Notes under the pieces: model-generated
Told to the model about the DNA's origin: nothing
The model's input: the letters and a program-made list of their open reading frames with translations, nothing else
Database searches by the model: none
Shown here: piece after piece, positions 1 through 14,332 of the stretch
Layout: each line of letters starts with the position of its first letter
How positions within the stretch are numbered: the stretch's first letter is position 1
NCBI RefSeq assembly: GCF_004193775.1
Contig: NC_041003.1
Span: 44,211,611 to 44,275,610, forward strand
Length of the DNA stretch: 64,000 bases
Source of the DNA: Glycine soja
Taxonomy: Eukaryota > Streptophyta > Magnoliopsida > Fabales > Fabaceae
Direction of reading: 5' to 3'
Program-made: the position numbers and the translations under genes

Positions 1-1451
1 CAAATATGTCCAACACTTGACCAAACGAAGACCTTGCATTTGAGGAAACATTATTGGAGCATTCTAGCGATTATTTCCTTTCTTTGTGCATGCATGCATG
101 TCTCGCTATCTTTCTAAGTGTGGGTTGTAGATCAGAATCGTCAAATCCTTTTAGATGGTCACATTTTGGGTCTACGGTTTTCCATTTGAATCTTTAATGA
201 TGTCCAGGCTAGCAAACTAGAATATCACTCCTCTAATCGTGTGACATGTCTCCAAATCGAATGATAATTGTCTAACAATTAGATCATACCGACTGAATTT
301 GATCAATCCCGATATAAAAACATTCAACAAAACTCCTCTAATCCTATGACATGTCGTGACATTTGAAGTGTTATTGGACACTTTGGAACGGGCTTTGATT
401 CGAAGAAGAAAAGAGTTAAGAGTTTGCGGTTGGATATGTCTAATTTGATTGCTCTTCGTGCTATATATATCTACTTTAGCATTACCAATAACACATCACT
501 TAAATTTGGAAAGTGACATGATGTACTTTTTCTTTGAATTATTGATAATGCAACTCATGAAATGGCATGCATCGCTAGACATTGTCGCTGGAAGAATATT
601 CACCTATATATTTTTGTTGTAATTTGATCCAATTTTAAGTACAACTGAGAAGGGAGGAAGAGTAAGAGCAAGCGTAAACACAAAAGGAACAACAAGCACA
701 AAATATTGCAATGGATTTACCTCAGGCTCTTCTCCCATGGATATGTCTTGGCCCCAAAATATTATTATGCATTTAATTTATTTAATTATATTGTTTTAAA
801 CTTTAGAATGTAGTTATGTGGGTGTGAGAGACCACTTTTCAAACCAGAGTACTACTTGAAGTGTATTAACACTATGGATTAACAATGACTGAAATTAAGT
901 CATTTTGATTCATGTTATTTTTCTTTTTATCATTTTAGTTTCTCTATACTGATAAGTCTGTTTTAAATCTCCCCATCAAAGCAGACGGTTAAGAATTTTA
1001 TGGAAAGCAAGCAAGGTTGTGTGAGATAATAATAATAATAATAAACAAAACAACAAACAATAAGTTTGTTATGTTGGAATATTGTGTTGCACTACTGCCT
1101 TCCGCCTACCAAAATATGTTTTAGTATAGTTCCAACATTAATTTTGAGATTTCAATATTGGTTTTTGCTGCATCATATGGTACATTTATTAAAACTTGTG
1201 TGTGTGTGTGGCATGAATAAATGAACACAACATATTCATGAAATGTGCTAATGACCCAGCTTTGCAAACTATTTTGCGTAGCTAATTTTAACTCTTTGTA
1301 ACTCATACCAGAAATCTTTTTTTGGTTGTGCTAGCTCACAGCATTACTCAACTCCTCGTAGGTAAGCTTCTGATGTACATATACAGTAAACCGTTCTAAA
1401 TTTGAAAATGGGTCTAGGATATGGAGGGGGAAATTCCTGGGCAACATGTCG
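1..1451. other. intergenic, no gene recognised
   Basis: AT-rich sequence with no convincing coding region on either strand. It contains a short (AAT)n run near 1028-1042 and a short (GT)n run near 1198-1210. Two loosely similar stretches around 230-260 and 333-365 share the phrase CTCCTCTAATC followed by a GACATGTC core and may be repeat debris. A short open stretch near 385-450 was seen but has no recognisable family. Confidence 0.5.
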
Positions 1452-2243
1452 AAATGAGGCACTTATTGTTTACACCCCATTTTTGCTAAATACACCCCAT
1501 ATCCTCCTCTTTCTGTCTCTTAATTCCCATTATATCCTTCTTTCTTAAAGGAGTACACTCCTTGGAACCTCTTTTCCTTTCTGACAATGTATTTCTAGAA
1601 CTATGTATCATAGTTTTAAAAATATATTTTTGGAATAGGTATATATTATTCTAGAAACACATTTTCGATAGTAATAAAATATCATCTAAGATCGTTGACA
1701 TTATAAAAGATAATCTTATATCCCATGTTTATTAGTCTTATTTTCATCCTATCATCAGTGCTCCTTAAACCCTATTTAAAATCTTATTTTCATCCTATTT
1801 TTATTGTTCTTTATACCTTAATTTTGAAATCCATCTGAAGGGAAAACGCAAAATATTACATGCAATATACACAATATTATATAATGAAGATGAGGTGAAG
1901 ATGGAGTTCAAAATTAGGGTTTAAAGATAAATAAAGATATAATACAAAAATTAGATAATGTTTAAAAAACACTAAGATGAAAATAAGACTAACAAACATG
2001 ATAGGTATAAGATAAGTGCTTATAACATCAACAATCTTAAGTGATATTTTATTACAATCGGAAATGTGTTTTCAAAATAATATAGCTATTTTCTAAAAAG
2101 GTATGCTATTTTAGAAAGACATTTCTAGAAAGAAAAAGGGGTTCCAAAGAGTGTAATCTTTTAAGAAAAGAAAAGGTATAATAGTAAAGAGGGGAAATGG
2201 GGTGCAGTTAGCAAACAATGGTTGTAAATAACAAGTGTCATTT
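1452..2243. repeat. fold-back (long inverted repeat) element, about 0.8 kb
   Basis: The sequence from 1452 to about 1833 reads again as a diverged reverse complement from 2243 back to about 1905, around a roughly 70-base centre. Matching landmarks include TTGCTAAATACACCCC (left) against the complement of GGGGTGCAGTTAGCAA (right), the block GTAATAAAATATCA, and TTAGTCTTATTTTCATC. There is no coding capacity. Two long arms with a small loop are typical of fold-back or long-TIR MITEs, including some Mutator-like derivatives. A clear target-site duplication was not found, so the superfamily is left open. Confidence 0.7.
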
Positions 2244-2707
2244 GTTCTCCTAGAGATTACATATAAAAGGTTTTTACTTCCTTGTATTTCCATATTTGCT
2301 TCCTGCACTACCAATAGACAAAAATATCCCTCCCTACACATTTTGGAATTCCTATTATGTATAATTTTCCTATTTCGAAATAGTTATTTTCAAAGTATAT
2401 AGCAACCTTTGCCCACACAATTTTTAGAACTCCTTATCTATCCTTCGCCCCACTTTCCTTCAAAAGCACACACAATGAGATAAAAAAACCCTTGACCATC
2501 ATCACATTACTCTAAGTATATAAATTGACAACTTCGCACCACCACTCACACCAGAGAAAATATCCTCGTCGGCGAAGCGCTACTCCATACTTCTGAAACA
2601 TGAACTAACAGATTGGTTGATATTTGGGAGTAATCACTTTAATTCCAAACCCTCCCTTTCTCTAATGCCCAATTCCACAGGCTTCGTTTCACTTCTTCCA
2701 ATCCGCC

Positions 2708-2830
2708 ATGGCCACCTCTGCGTTACTCTGCTCTCTCCACCACTACGACCTTCCCTCTTCTTCTATCTCCGCCTTTCGATCGATACCATCACCCCCCACT
2801 CTTCCGTGTCTCCATTTTTGGAGGTTCTAG
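2708..2830 (+). pseudogene. possible 5' fragment of a plastid-protein gene
   Basis: An ATG at 2708 opens 40 codons (start MATSALLCSLHHYDLPSSSI) ending in TAG at 2828-2830. The peptide is rich in Ser, Pro and Ala and poor in acidic residues, as chloroplast transit peptides are. The surrounding 2540-3080 stretch is clearly more GC-rich than its neighbours, as if it came from a genic 5' region. No downstream exon could be joined to it. It could be a captured or orphaned first exon, or chance. The parent gene is not recognised. Confidence 0.3.
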
Positions 2831-4131
2831 AAAAAGAGAAATGGGGGAAGGGGCTTGGCGGCGCGCAGGATAATCAAAAAAAGGTGCTAGGGTTCCAGCA
2901 TTGATGGCGACAATGGAGAGCAGAGAACGAAGCGTTGTGATGGGTAAAGAGAACTGTAGGGAAGAAAAGGCGAGGGAAACGAGTGGGGGCGTAGAGGTGT
3001 TGATGTTGATGGACTGAAACTGCCGATGCAATTTTTTTGGGTGGAGGCCGGGAGAACCAGCACATGGGAGGGAAGGGGTGCTAACTGAAGGGCATAATTG
3101 TCTTTTAGTTATTTGGGGGTGTAGAAAGGAAAAAAGGAAATGGAGGAAATAAAAGCCTATATAAAATTGGTCAACTCGTCAAAGATTGATCAACTAATGT
3201 TAACGAAGACTAGTTAATATTTTTGGAGATTAATCGTTAACCAATTGACCAGTTCCTGATAATTGATAATTTTTTATGCCAATTGATCGATCTCCAAAAA
3301 CATTGTTCATCTTTTATTAATATTGACCAATCGTACAATCGGCTAAAAATTCAAATCATCACTTCCACTTTCATGAGCAAGTTTTATATGATTGAGACAC
3401 AGTGTATACCCCAGCTAAAAATTCAAATTATTACTTGTTTTATCTATTTATTAAATTTTTTAGTCTGCATAAAATAATGTAGGATAAGATTTATTATGGG
3501 ATAAAGAAAGTATTTAACTGGTGTGTGAATTTGTGCCGTGCACGAGGTGAATGTTTTGGTGAGAGAGGGAATAATTCTGAAATATGTAACAATATATAAA
3601 CAAATTTATGCATCCCATTTAAAAATATTTATAAATGGATTCGGTTTAAATTTTTTTTATTAATAATGAGTATTTATATATATTTATTAATTTAATCTAA
3701 ACTATTCTCAGTTTCAAAAATGTATTTATGATACTTTTAAAAGTTTAAATTTCCAAGAATTCAATTATAACAATTTTGAAATAACTAAAATTAGTACATT
3801 TTGATTTAATTATTTAATCTCAAATATTTTTTGAAGAAAAGATTTAACATTTTTTGAATATTTAAAATATAAAATATTTATAATAATTTTTAAATAATTA
3901 AATTTAGTAAAATTTAAATTACTAATTTAACATAAACAATTCATAGTTTGAAAATAAAAAAATTATAAATTTTATAAAAGTTTGAAATTTTAAGAAAGCA
4001 TTTATAATAAATTGTAAGTGATTAAAATTATTAAATTTAAAAATACTATTTAACCCCATTTGTTCCTAATTTCAAGAAAGCATTTATAACGATTTTTTAA
4101 AGTTTAAAGTTAAACAAAATTTTAACTTTTT

Positions 4132-4172
<41 letters not shown>

Positions 4173-6601
4173 CTAGAAATTTTGAATTTAATTATTTAAT
4201 CCTAACTATTGTCGATTCAAATTTGTTTAAAAAAATATTCGATGGATTTGGGTGAAAAAAACTTATAAAGCATACATATATTCATATTGAATGAATTCGA
4301 TGTGAAGTTTGTATAAATAAAATATTTTATTAAAAGGTCCAAATCTTCGCTGATTTTTTTTTTGGTGAAATAAACCACTTCTATAAGTAATTTTTGAGTT
4401 TAAAAGTTTTTCCTTTCTTATACTAGAGTGCATGTCATCCCCCTAATTTTTATTTTTTTTTTGTATAGCCATGAATTTATTTGATGGTTCACATGCTAAA
4501 CTAAGATCCCAAAAAAATCCTAAACTAAGATGTCAATTGCAACGGCAATGATTTGATTGTGCACAATACTAAAAAAAAAAAGACAAAAATCATTTTTTCA
4601 CATATTCATTAAGCAAAAATTCAACTTTCTTTATTTATACAAAACATACCAATTTTTGTTGGTTGACATTATAATAGCGTTTAGCACATATAGTCTCTCA
4701 GGTATCCTAATTACTTTATAATTTATTTTTACAAAATCACAGCAAATTAAATATATAAAATATTGTAAACAAAAAATATGAACATTTTGGAGACGTGAAT
4801 TACGATGTATTTTTTCCCGTAAAAATGTAAAGACAAATATCAAGAATTTATAATAACTCATTTATTTTATTCAATTAATTGAAATAAATTTTCTTTCTAA
4901 TTATGTATGTAGTTTATTTAAACGGCATTTTTTTTTATTTTATACAGTTCAAATAAAATTCTAATGTATTATTTTATCTTTTAAATTTTTTACTTAATAA
5001 CCTTATGTCAAAATACTAAAAAAAAAACACAATCTATTCTTATTATGATTTATTTGAATTCTAATAAATTAAGATGTAATTTGAATTATGATAAATCGTC
5101 ATTAAATGCTATTTTGAATTATGATAAAATACCATCCAAATCCCTTCATTCCAAAATGAATAAATTTTAAAGTTTTTTCAATTAAGAAAAACAAGTACTC
5201 CCTCCATCTTAAAATATTTGTGTTGTTTCAAGACAAAAAGGTAAATGCAAACTAGTGTCTTAAGATATAGGTTAAAAGACTAAAAAAACATATTTATATT
5301 GCAAAGTTTTTTCAACTATTTATAAATTTTTTTATACTCTCATATGATCTATACATTAAATAATTTTTTATTTTTTATTTTCTCTTAGGAGAACTAGTTA
5401 CCAAGGAGAAATTATTAGGTAATACAAGATCATCATGTCATCCATAAATCCAATCAATAATCATATGACATGTGGACAATCATAGATATATTTATTAAAT
5501 TAAAGATATATTAAGTACTTATCTAACAAGAATTATTGTGCTATTTCTTGATTTAAGAAATTTAAAATATTAAGTTATGTATGTGTCACATAATTATTAG
5601 TCGAAATAATAAATAAAGTAATTTTAAACTAACTAATAATATCTCGTTAGCAAGACCCTAATATTTATAAGAGTCAATTTTACTGAATATTCTTGCTCTT
5701 TTTCTTAATTTTAATAAATGTATTATTAAGTTTTTCAAAAATAGTATTTATTAGAGGAGAAAATTGAAAAAAAGCTTTAATATCTCATTGTTGAAGTCAA
5801 TGTGAAATTTTTTTGAATGCTAAAACATTAGTGAATTTGGAATATAAGGGAATAATTTGAATTTGGAAAAAATGTAATTAAGACTATGTTAAACAAGTCA
5901 TTTCAATTAATTTTTAACTTTTTTAAGGGTCAAAAAACTTATTTGATTGTTCGATAAACAAATTTTTTAAAATAATTTTTTAACCGTTTCTCACGTTTTA
6001 TGAAATACTACTTGAATTAATATTTTTTAAAACACTAACTTTTAGTTTCTAACTTTTTATATATTTTTTTACTTTTATTTTTAATATATTTATTTATTTT
6101 TCTTATTATTTTTTTTAAAATAAATCATGATTTAATTTTTTTTATCATTTTATACTTTTTAACTATTTTAACAACTAGTTTTATTGAAGTAAATTAACTA
6201 TTTTATGTAACTTTTAAGCTAATCTTATGGAGCATTATTTTCTCCACTGTATCATTTTTTTGACATAATTATTTAATTGTAGAAATACTAAAAATAAACT
6301 TAAACTATATTTTTATTATGATATATTAGGATTCTATTAAAGCATCATTAAATATTAATTTGAATTATATATGATAAGACGTCATCAAATTATATGTTAA
6401 AAATAAAACCGTGAAACTTGTAAAATGTTGTAATTTACAAGTGTTTTGATCAATAATAAAAGTGTGTTTATTAAGAGAGTATGTTATTATATACTTCCAT
6501 CACCTCTTTAACCTCTATAACATATAAGATCCATACCCCATCCCTTCTTGTGAGTTAAGAGGTGCAATTTCAAATTTTCTCACCAGCAATTCTTCTTCAC
6601 C
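2831..6601. other. AT-rich intergenic region upstream of the MFS gene
   Basis: No gene is seen. The region holds an (AT)n microsatellite at 4135-4171. At 5198-5208 the phrase CTCCCTCCATC, preceded by TA, resembles the terminus of a Stowaway-type MITE; the opposite end was not found nearby, so only a remnant is suggested. The final 100 bases have TATA-like stretches around 6483-6494 and 6511-6520 that could serve the transporter gene starting at 6602. Confidence 0.5.
4135..4171. repeat. (AT)n microsatellite
   Basis: Uninterrupted AT dinucleotide run of about 37 bases in intergenic DNA. Confidence 0.95.
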
Positions 6602-8562
6602 ATGCGTACTTCAACTGCTTTTCAATGGCTAAGCCTTGTTGGCATCATTTGGCTCCAATCCATAAATGGAACAAACACCAATTTCCCTGCTTACTCCTCC
6701 CAGCTGAAGCAGCTCCTCTCCATGTCCCAGTTTCAGCTCAACAACCTTGCTTTTGCCTCAGATGCAGGCAAACTCTTTGGTTTCTTTTCTGGCATGGCTG
6801 CTTTTCACCTCCCCCTTTGGCTTGTCCTCATGATTGGTTCAACTCTTGGATTAATTGGTTATGGTGTTCAATATCTCTTCATATCAAACCAAATCTCCTC
6901 TCTCTCCTATTGGCATGTGTTCTTGCTAACTGTTCTAGCAGGGAACAGCATTTGCTGGATCAACACTGTTTGCTATGTGATCACAATAAGGAACTTCTCA
7001 TCCGATCATCGCCAAGTTGCTGTAGGGTTAACTACTAGTTACCAAGGGTTGAGTGCTAAGATTTTCACCAGCATTGTTGATGCTGTTTCTTTACACAAAA
7101 AGGCTAAAACATTTCTCTTTCTGAACTCATTCTTGCCTTTGATAGTTGCCCTAATAGCAGCTCCTGTGGTTAGAGAAATTGAAGCTGTCACAACAAGGCC
7201 TAAGCACATTATGAGTGTTGGATTTGTTGTTATGTTTGTGATTACAATTGCCACTGGAATATATGCTGTGATGAGCAGCTTGGAATTTGTGTCAAGCAAA
7301 ATATCTCCACTTGGTAGCCTTATTGGCATGTTAGTGTCCCTTTTATTCCCTCTATTAGTTCCACTTTCCATGAAGATCAATGCACTAGTAGGGTCATGGC
7401 ACAAAAATAGAGAAAAACAAAGAGTATATCATTTTACTTCAGAGGAGAGTCATGATGATGAAGGCAGGATAGAGAATGAGGTTAAAGAGGGTGAAGATAG
7501 CAGAGAAGTTAATCAAGAAGTTGGTATTGGTATAAGAGAAGAAATAGGAGTGAAATTGATGCTGAGAAGAATAGATTTCTGGTTATATTTCTTTGTCTAT
7601 TTATTCGGTGCAACACTTGGTTTAGTATTTCTGAACAACTTGGGACAAATTGCTGAATCCCGAGGTTACTCTAGAACTTCATCATTGGTGTCTTTGTCTT
7701 CTTCTTTTGGGTTCTTCGGCCGTCTCATGCCATCTATAGTGGACTACTTTTACAGGTAAATGACACCTTTTTCTTCTACCTTCTATGCTATTCAATTCCT
7801 ATCTAACACCAACCATTACCCAGTATATTTACTTTATCATATACTTCAAAGAATTTTAAAAAATAATGTATATTGGTTAAAAAATTAAAAAGATATATTT
7901 ATTATAAAAATTATAGAAAAACATAAAAATTATAATAATATAATTTTACATATATCAATAAAAATATGTTTTTTAGTTTGTTAATCAATGTGGTAAGAGT
8001 ACTAATTAATATTTGTTTAACTTCAGATAATGGCTATAAATGCGTTAGTTGATCTACATAAATGAAAACCAACATGCTATTAAATTACCCTTCTACTTTT
8101 ATTGATTTTTTTTCATGGTATGGGGTGTGTATATGCAGGGGTAAGTGTACAATATCAAGACCAGCTTCTATGGTAGCATTAATGGCTCCAACTGCAGGGT
8201 CATTTTTCTTACTACTCCACAATACTAACCTTGCCCTCTATGTTGGCACTGCCATAATTGGAGTTTGTACTGGAGCAATCACTTCAATTTCTGTGTCCAC
8301 CACCACAGAGCTATTTGGAACCAAGAATTTCTCTGTGAACCATAATGTGGTGGTGGCCAACATTCCAGTGGGGTCTTTTTTGTTTGGCTACTTGGCTGCT
8401 TTTGTTTACCATAAGGGAGGGCATCATGAACATGGGAAATGCATGGGCATGGAATGCTACAGAGACACTTTCATCATATGGGGTTCCCTTTGTTTCTTTG
8501 GTACCTTTTTGGCTTTTGTTCTACATGTTAGGACTCGCAAGTTTTACTCATATAAACTATAG
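6602..8562 (+). CDS. nodulin-like / NFD4-type major facilitator protein
   Basis: Two exons, 6602-7755 and 8139-8562, join in frame (AG|GTAAAT donor, TATGCAG acceptor) to give 525 residues. The N-terminal half matches the plant nodulin-like domain: WLSLVGIIWLQSINGTNTNFPAYSSQLK, shown here only by its landmarks W-LQS--GT and F-AYS--LK, then multiple hydrophobic helices. A hydrophilic acidic loop lies at about residues 275-310 between the two membrane halves. Exon 2 adds further helices and the F-VNHN-VV-N-P-GS motif typical of the family's C-terminal MFS part. The length fits the family (about 520-580). Members are called NUCLEAR FUSION DEFECTIVE 4-like; substrates are mostly unknown. A membrane location is inferred. 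The start is the first ATG before the conserved domain and lacks a long leader. The gene looks intact. Confidence 0.9.
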
Positions 8563-11500
8563 GGTACATGTTTTATTTTATTATTTAGACACCATGTAAC
8601 CAATACTCCAAAATAGCTTCTATACTAATCCCGTACTTGTATATTTTATTACTTGAGTCATGCTCAAAATTAAGTAAAAAACAAAAAAAATAATATAATA
8701 TAATGGACACACATGACTAGTTATATGACACCTAGAGAAAGACATAGGAAAAAAATATAAGTATAATAAATGATGATATGAAGTGATAAAAAAAAGAGAT
8801 GAAGAGAAATATGTAGTGGATTTTAATGGATTATTTGATGTATAAGAATATCTAAATATCAATACCCATGCTCAAATGAACACCTATTAGTGTATTAATT
8901 AGAAAAGTATGTAAGACCATCTAAATTGTAATTAATTAGCTAGAAATATAGGCCGAAGGAGAGGCACGCGTACGGTGCAAGTTCACTATTGATCTTTATT
9001 AATATTAATATCAAATAAAGATGATATGATTTCTTGGTTATGTAGTGCTGTCATCGATTTGTGGTACGAAAAAGGACAACAAGGTTGCTATATCTTCAAC
9101 GGCTTAAATATTGTGAAGACGTTTCAAAATTTACCTACACCCTAAGTGAAAACGAGTCTCTCTGTTAAAAAAGCTGGAATGCATACACGTTCTTTTTCTT
9201 TGATTTAGTCATGATCATTGTGCTGGCAGGTGAATGTAAAAGTTGGCTATAAAAGATTAAGGGATAACAGTTCATTTAATATTAGTAATCAATTATAGTA
9301 AGTGATAAAAGTTGGTCATACCCTTCTTAATGATATAAGTAGTTTGTTGATAAAAAAAATTACATGCATCTCTATAGTAAAAAAGAAAAGAAAAAATCCA
9401 TAAAGATTTATACTTCCTTCAATTTTTTATACCATAAAGCATGAGTAGTGAGATGCTTTAAAAATTAGAGATATAAAAAATATTTAAATAGGTAACAATA
9501 TTTTTATATTAATTAAAAGAAATATATTAACAATATATTTTTAATATATTCTTTTTAACACATATTTTATTATTCATTAAAATTTATTAAAAATTATAAA
9601 ATTGAGAAAGACTTATATATTAAATGAGAAGTAAAATTCACAAAAATTTAAAATTTGTAAAATGAGTATTTAGAAGAGTATATTAGAGTCTTAGAGAGTA
9701 ATACGTTGTTATCACTTCTCTTAATTAATATCCAATTAAATACATTGTTAAAGGTTTACGTAACCATATTGCAACCACATGCTGCAGCAGTATCAGCTAC
9801 AATTTCTTGTAACAGTGATTATAATCGCAATCTAAAATCATTATTAGAGATAATAGAAGAAAAGTATGTACATATATCCATGCATTGATTTGTGTAGTGA
9901 TCTTCAAATATTTCGTACCGTCCAAGGAAAAAGTTCAGGCTCTGGCCACATATCTTCCGAGCCACATACATCAATTGAGCTTGAATCATAATCATGCATA
10001 TTACATATACCATAATTAACAAAAAGGCATGAATTACCTTATTTTTTCTCACAAAAAACAAAAAAAAAAATATTTTGGAAAAAAGGCACATTTCATTGAA
10101 GGGCTTGTTAATTTAATTAAAATACTAATTTAATCATATGAAAACAAATAATTGTGACACTAAATGATAGAATTTTAGATGATTAGTCTAGGCTAACCTT
10201 CAAAATACTCCCCTAAGCACCTAGAAAGGGAAACTGATCTTAAAGCCACAAAACACACGGGAAATCAAGAAAAAATGAATAAATGTTATTTGCTTATATT
10301 TAGTAGTTTGTCTTCTTTTTAAATATTAATTCAATTAATTAATTTATACATTTTAATTAACTGGGAACTTAATTAATTGTTTTTTTGCTTTTGTGAAGTG
10401 AAAAACCATCCCGACAGATAGAACTATTGACAAAAATTAAGATGTTTTCAATTTAATTAATTATTTTTACTTTTTTAGGTTATTGATATTAAAGGGAATA
10501 ACTATCCCACCTAACCGAAATGAATGAATTTTATATCTTTTTAAGGCAACGCAACTGATGCTTGCTTTCATGCATGAACATGACGATAATGAATGTTATA
10601 TCTTTTTAAAATTCCAAATATTTATGGTCAATTCCATCCATGACCATGGTATGATTCTTAAAGTGGCCATCCTTGATTACGTTTACCTTGTTAGATTTCA
10701 GCCATAAAAATTGCAAATTGGCCCATAAGATCTTCATTTCCTGATTGACAAAAAAAAAAAATCTACATTTAACGTTCATTATTTTAAATTAGTTACGTGA
10801 ATAGAACAATATTTGTTGGAGAGGAGTTGTCCTTAATTGATATTCTACGTATTGTTGGAGAGAATATCTTATTTTCAGTCGTTTAAAAAGAAAGAATTTT
10901 TATATATGTGTGCATGATATTTTCATTAAGAGAAATGCTAACATTATTTTTGAAAATACATTATTTATTATTAACTAGGATTCAACAAGACTCTCGAAAT
11001 TATATCATAAATTTTTAAACTTTTCCCTAAGGTCATGTTAATTAGAAAAATGATATGACCGTGTTTTCATTAATACCAAATTTTGTATTTGGAACGCATT
11101 TTAAACAATAAAAAAAATCAGAAATTAAAAATAAAAAATATTTTAGAGAAACTAAAAATGCAGAGGAAACTTAATGAAGAACTAAAAGTAAAAAAAAAAT
11201 GAGAGATTAAAAAAAATTCTAAAAGAAAAACTAAAAACTTAATTAATTAACAAAAATAATATATATTTTTATCAACCCTTTAGCCTTTTAGCCTTTTTGT
11301 ATTATTTTTTTCACACCTTAGTTTATAGTCGACAATCACGATATATTTTAAGTTTGCATTCTTATCATCACACACTATAACATATATTTATTTTTCTTTC
11401 AATATATATTCATTCTGACGTACGACGTTTAGGTACATGACATTTGGATAGAATGACTAAAGTCGAAAACATACTTTTTTTCAATTTACAGAATTTAAAA

Positions 11501-13142
11501 CATAAAAAAAAATTTACTCTAAATTTAAAGAATTAAAATTAAAACATATTTAAACCTATTTTTTCATATACAACTACAACATTGAATGGAACTTTAATTT
11601 TGATTTCTTTTTATAGTTAAAACTATAATATTAGTATTATTTAATTTACAAATATTTCCTCTCGGTGGTATTATCTCTCTTCCCTTGAATCAAGGGCTAT
11701 ATTCAAGTGGTGGGGCAAAATATGCATGTCATTTTTGACTAAAATATATGTTGATCTCATACTTTAAGACTGTATCCTATTTTGTGACATTTATTGTAGT
11801 AGTATTAGTTACCTATCATTATGAAAAAATAAACACCCGTGTATGAGAATGGGAGTATGGGACCATAAAATTTATCAACAAATGGTTTTCCAACAAGAAT
11901 CTCACCTGTATGTGTAGAAGAAATGATCGTTCATAACTCAAATGTGTCCTTCCTCGCCTCAACCCCATTAATGAGTATATGACGCAAACATGATGATTGC
12001 CATGAGTCACCCTTATATGAATTATGCTGTGATTGTTATTCTTAACATTGTTACTTTAATTGTGTTTTCACCACTATAGTAAAATCCTGTATATATAACT
12101 ATTTGTATGTCTCTATGACTATTTTCTTATTAAATGGTTACTTAAAAACGATATATATGATATTCACAATATTGTGATCGATAGTCTTGGATAGGAAAGA
12201 ATATTAACTTGACATCATTATTTAGAAAACATGTACAATACTATTAGTTTGAAGATTCGTCATATGAATGACATTATGTGGAACTTGCGAGAAAGAACCT
12301 TGATTACTCTTACCTGCAAACATTTTGATATTTGGAGAAAAAAAATTATTAGGCTGATCATATATGTAAAAAAATATATATATATATATATATATGTTAG
12401 AGCTTTTAGTTAATTTTTATTAACATTTTATTTTGGATTAAAATTTTAAACTTTCAAATATCAACCCTTTTAAAAAAAATTATATTATTTTTTCACCTCC
12501 GATCTCTTTAATACTTATAATTTGATATTGATTCTTTATACATTTTTTTAAAAAATTCTTTATCAATTAAACATGTGTGAATCAACTGTGTGGGATCTAG
12601 ATTGTCTGATGTTTAGACATAAAAAATTATTTTTCTTAAACTCAACTTATTTATTTAGTTTTATTTTACTTTTTTACAAATTTTTTATTTAAAAAAATAT
12701 ATTTTTGTAATTAATATGCGAGACATTTTTACTAAACTTGTTCTTAAAAATTGAGTTTCACTCGTTGTGAGACATTTTTTTAGGTGGACGAAAATTCAGA
12801 CTGAAATAAATCTCTTAAATAATAATTATGGATCTAAAGTTGAGTTTCAAAATAATTATTTTCATTGTGTATTGAAAAAGCACATTCCCAGCTCAACTTA
12901 CTACCCCCAAGAAAATTTGTTTCCATAATATATTATACTCCATTGTGTATTGTCAATTTACAATCCCTGTCTTAACTTACTAAACAACAAAATTAAAAGT
13001 GTTATTCCGTCTAGAATATTTTTGTAAAAATAATAAAAATAAATAGGGTGTGAGAATAACAAGGCCCATGCATGTTTCTCTATTGAATTGAATGGTCTTG
13101 AGCTACCTTTCCTCTTTTTCTCTTATCCGCACCCCTTTACCT

Positions 13143-13145
<3 letters not shown>

Positions 13146-13221
<76 letters not shown>
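13146..13221. repeat. (AT)n microsatellite
   Basis: Perfect TA dinucleotide run of about 76 bases in the gene desert. Confidence 0.97.
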
Positions 13222-13226
<5 letters not shown>

Positions 13227-14253
13227 ATGGGGTTCCTCTTATAATTTTAGTTACTTAAACTTTGTTTAAGTAGTACATTGTAAAACAATTTATTAATTAA
13301 TTTCGATCAACTGGGGAAATCTCCCAAACTACGTTCTAATGCTGTTGTCTAGCACCACGTTTAGCAAAGTGGTTTGCACACGGTTTTGCCTTACTAAGGG
13401 TATGGCAAAAGTATAAACTGGCTGTTAACACATGCATGCAATTTGCAAATCACATTCCAAAAGGAGAAAATAGCAGCCTCAACAATGACGTTAATCTCAC
13501 ATTTCATAATATTATTGGTAAAACAAACCATAGCTAGCTTAGGGTGAAGCTATAACTAATTCGATGTACAGAAGCCTCACAATTGACATGTAACCTTGAC
13601 GTAGAAAAAACATATTATGATGAGATATTAATATATTATAAAGTCTAGTTGTGAATATACATAGTAAGAAAAAGCTATTACTTTATTTTGCGATCAGTGA
13701 AGTTTCATATAACTATGTTGAGATAGTTAAGATTAAAAATAGGTTAAAGATATATTATTGTTTTAACAAATGACACGACCTTTTAAAAAATTCTTGTGGC
13801 TTTTATATTTTAATTTTAATCATTCATCATGTATAGTAAAAATTAGTTATTGATATTTTTTTTTCTTACATTTTAAAACTAACTTGATATGTTTCCTAAT
13901 ATATATATATATATAAATACCAAAGTCCTGTATTAAATTTCTTACATTGTTTAGTGGGCTTTTGTAGTTTTGGATCCGTTTGGTCTCTGGGAATTGTTGT
14001 ATTTTGGCTGAATGATGTTTCCTTCGCACCATAGGTGTTAATATTATTTTGAGATGTCTATACTTTAGGGGAGTTATCTTGGAAATTTTGGTAGAATGTT
14101 CTTTAAAAAAATGGATTTATTAATTGATATATTAATGTTTGCTTAATTCATGATTCAGAAATTGAATTAGTAGAGGTTTGCTAGGTTGTAGTCAACTTAT
14201 GCATTGGCCACCAACGTGGTTGGGTTGTTATAGCTAATCTTAGTTCTCGTTAT

Positions 14254-14259
<6 letters not shown>

Positions 14260-14332
<73 letters not shown>
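14260..14332. repeat. (AT)n microsatellite
   Basis: Perfect TA dinucleotide run of about 72 bases. Confidence 0.97.

Noticed and set aside
385..450. Short frame reading LDTLERALIRRRKELRVCGW
   Set aside because: Looks protein-like but is under 25 codons, has no start or splice context and matches no family I can name.
6562..7038. Long open frame overlapping the MFS gene in another frame
   Set aside because: It is a shadow of the real MFS exon: it lacks domain features, while the overlapping frame carries the complete nodulin-like domain.
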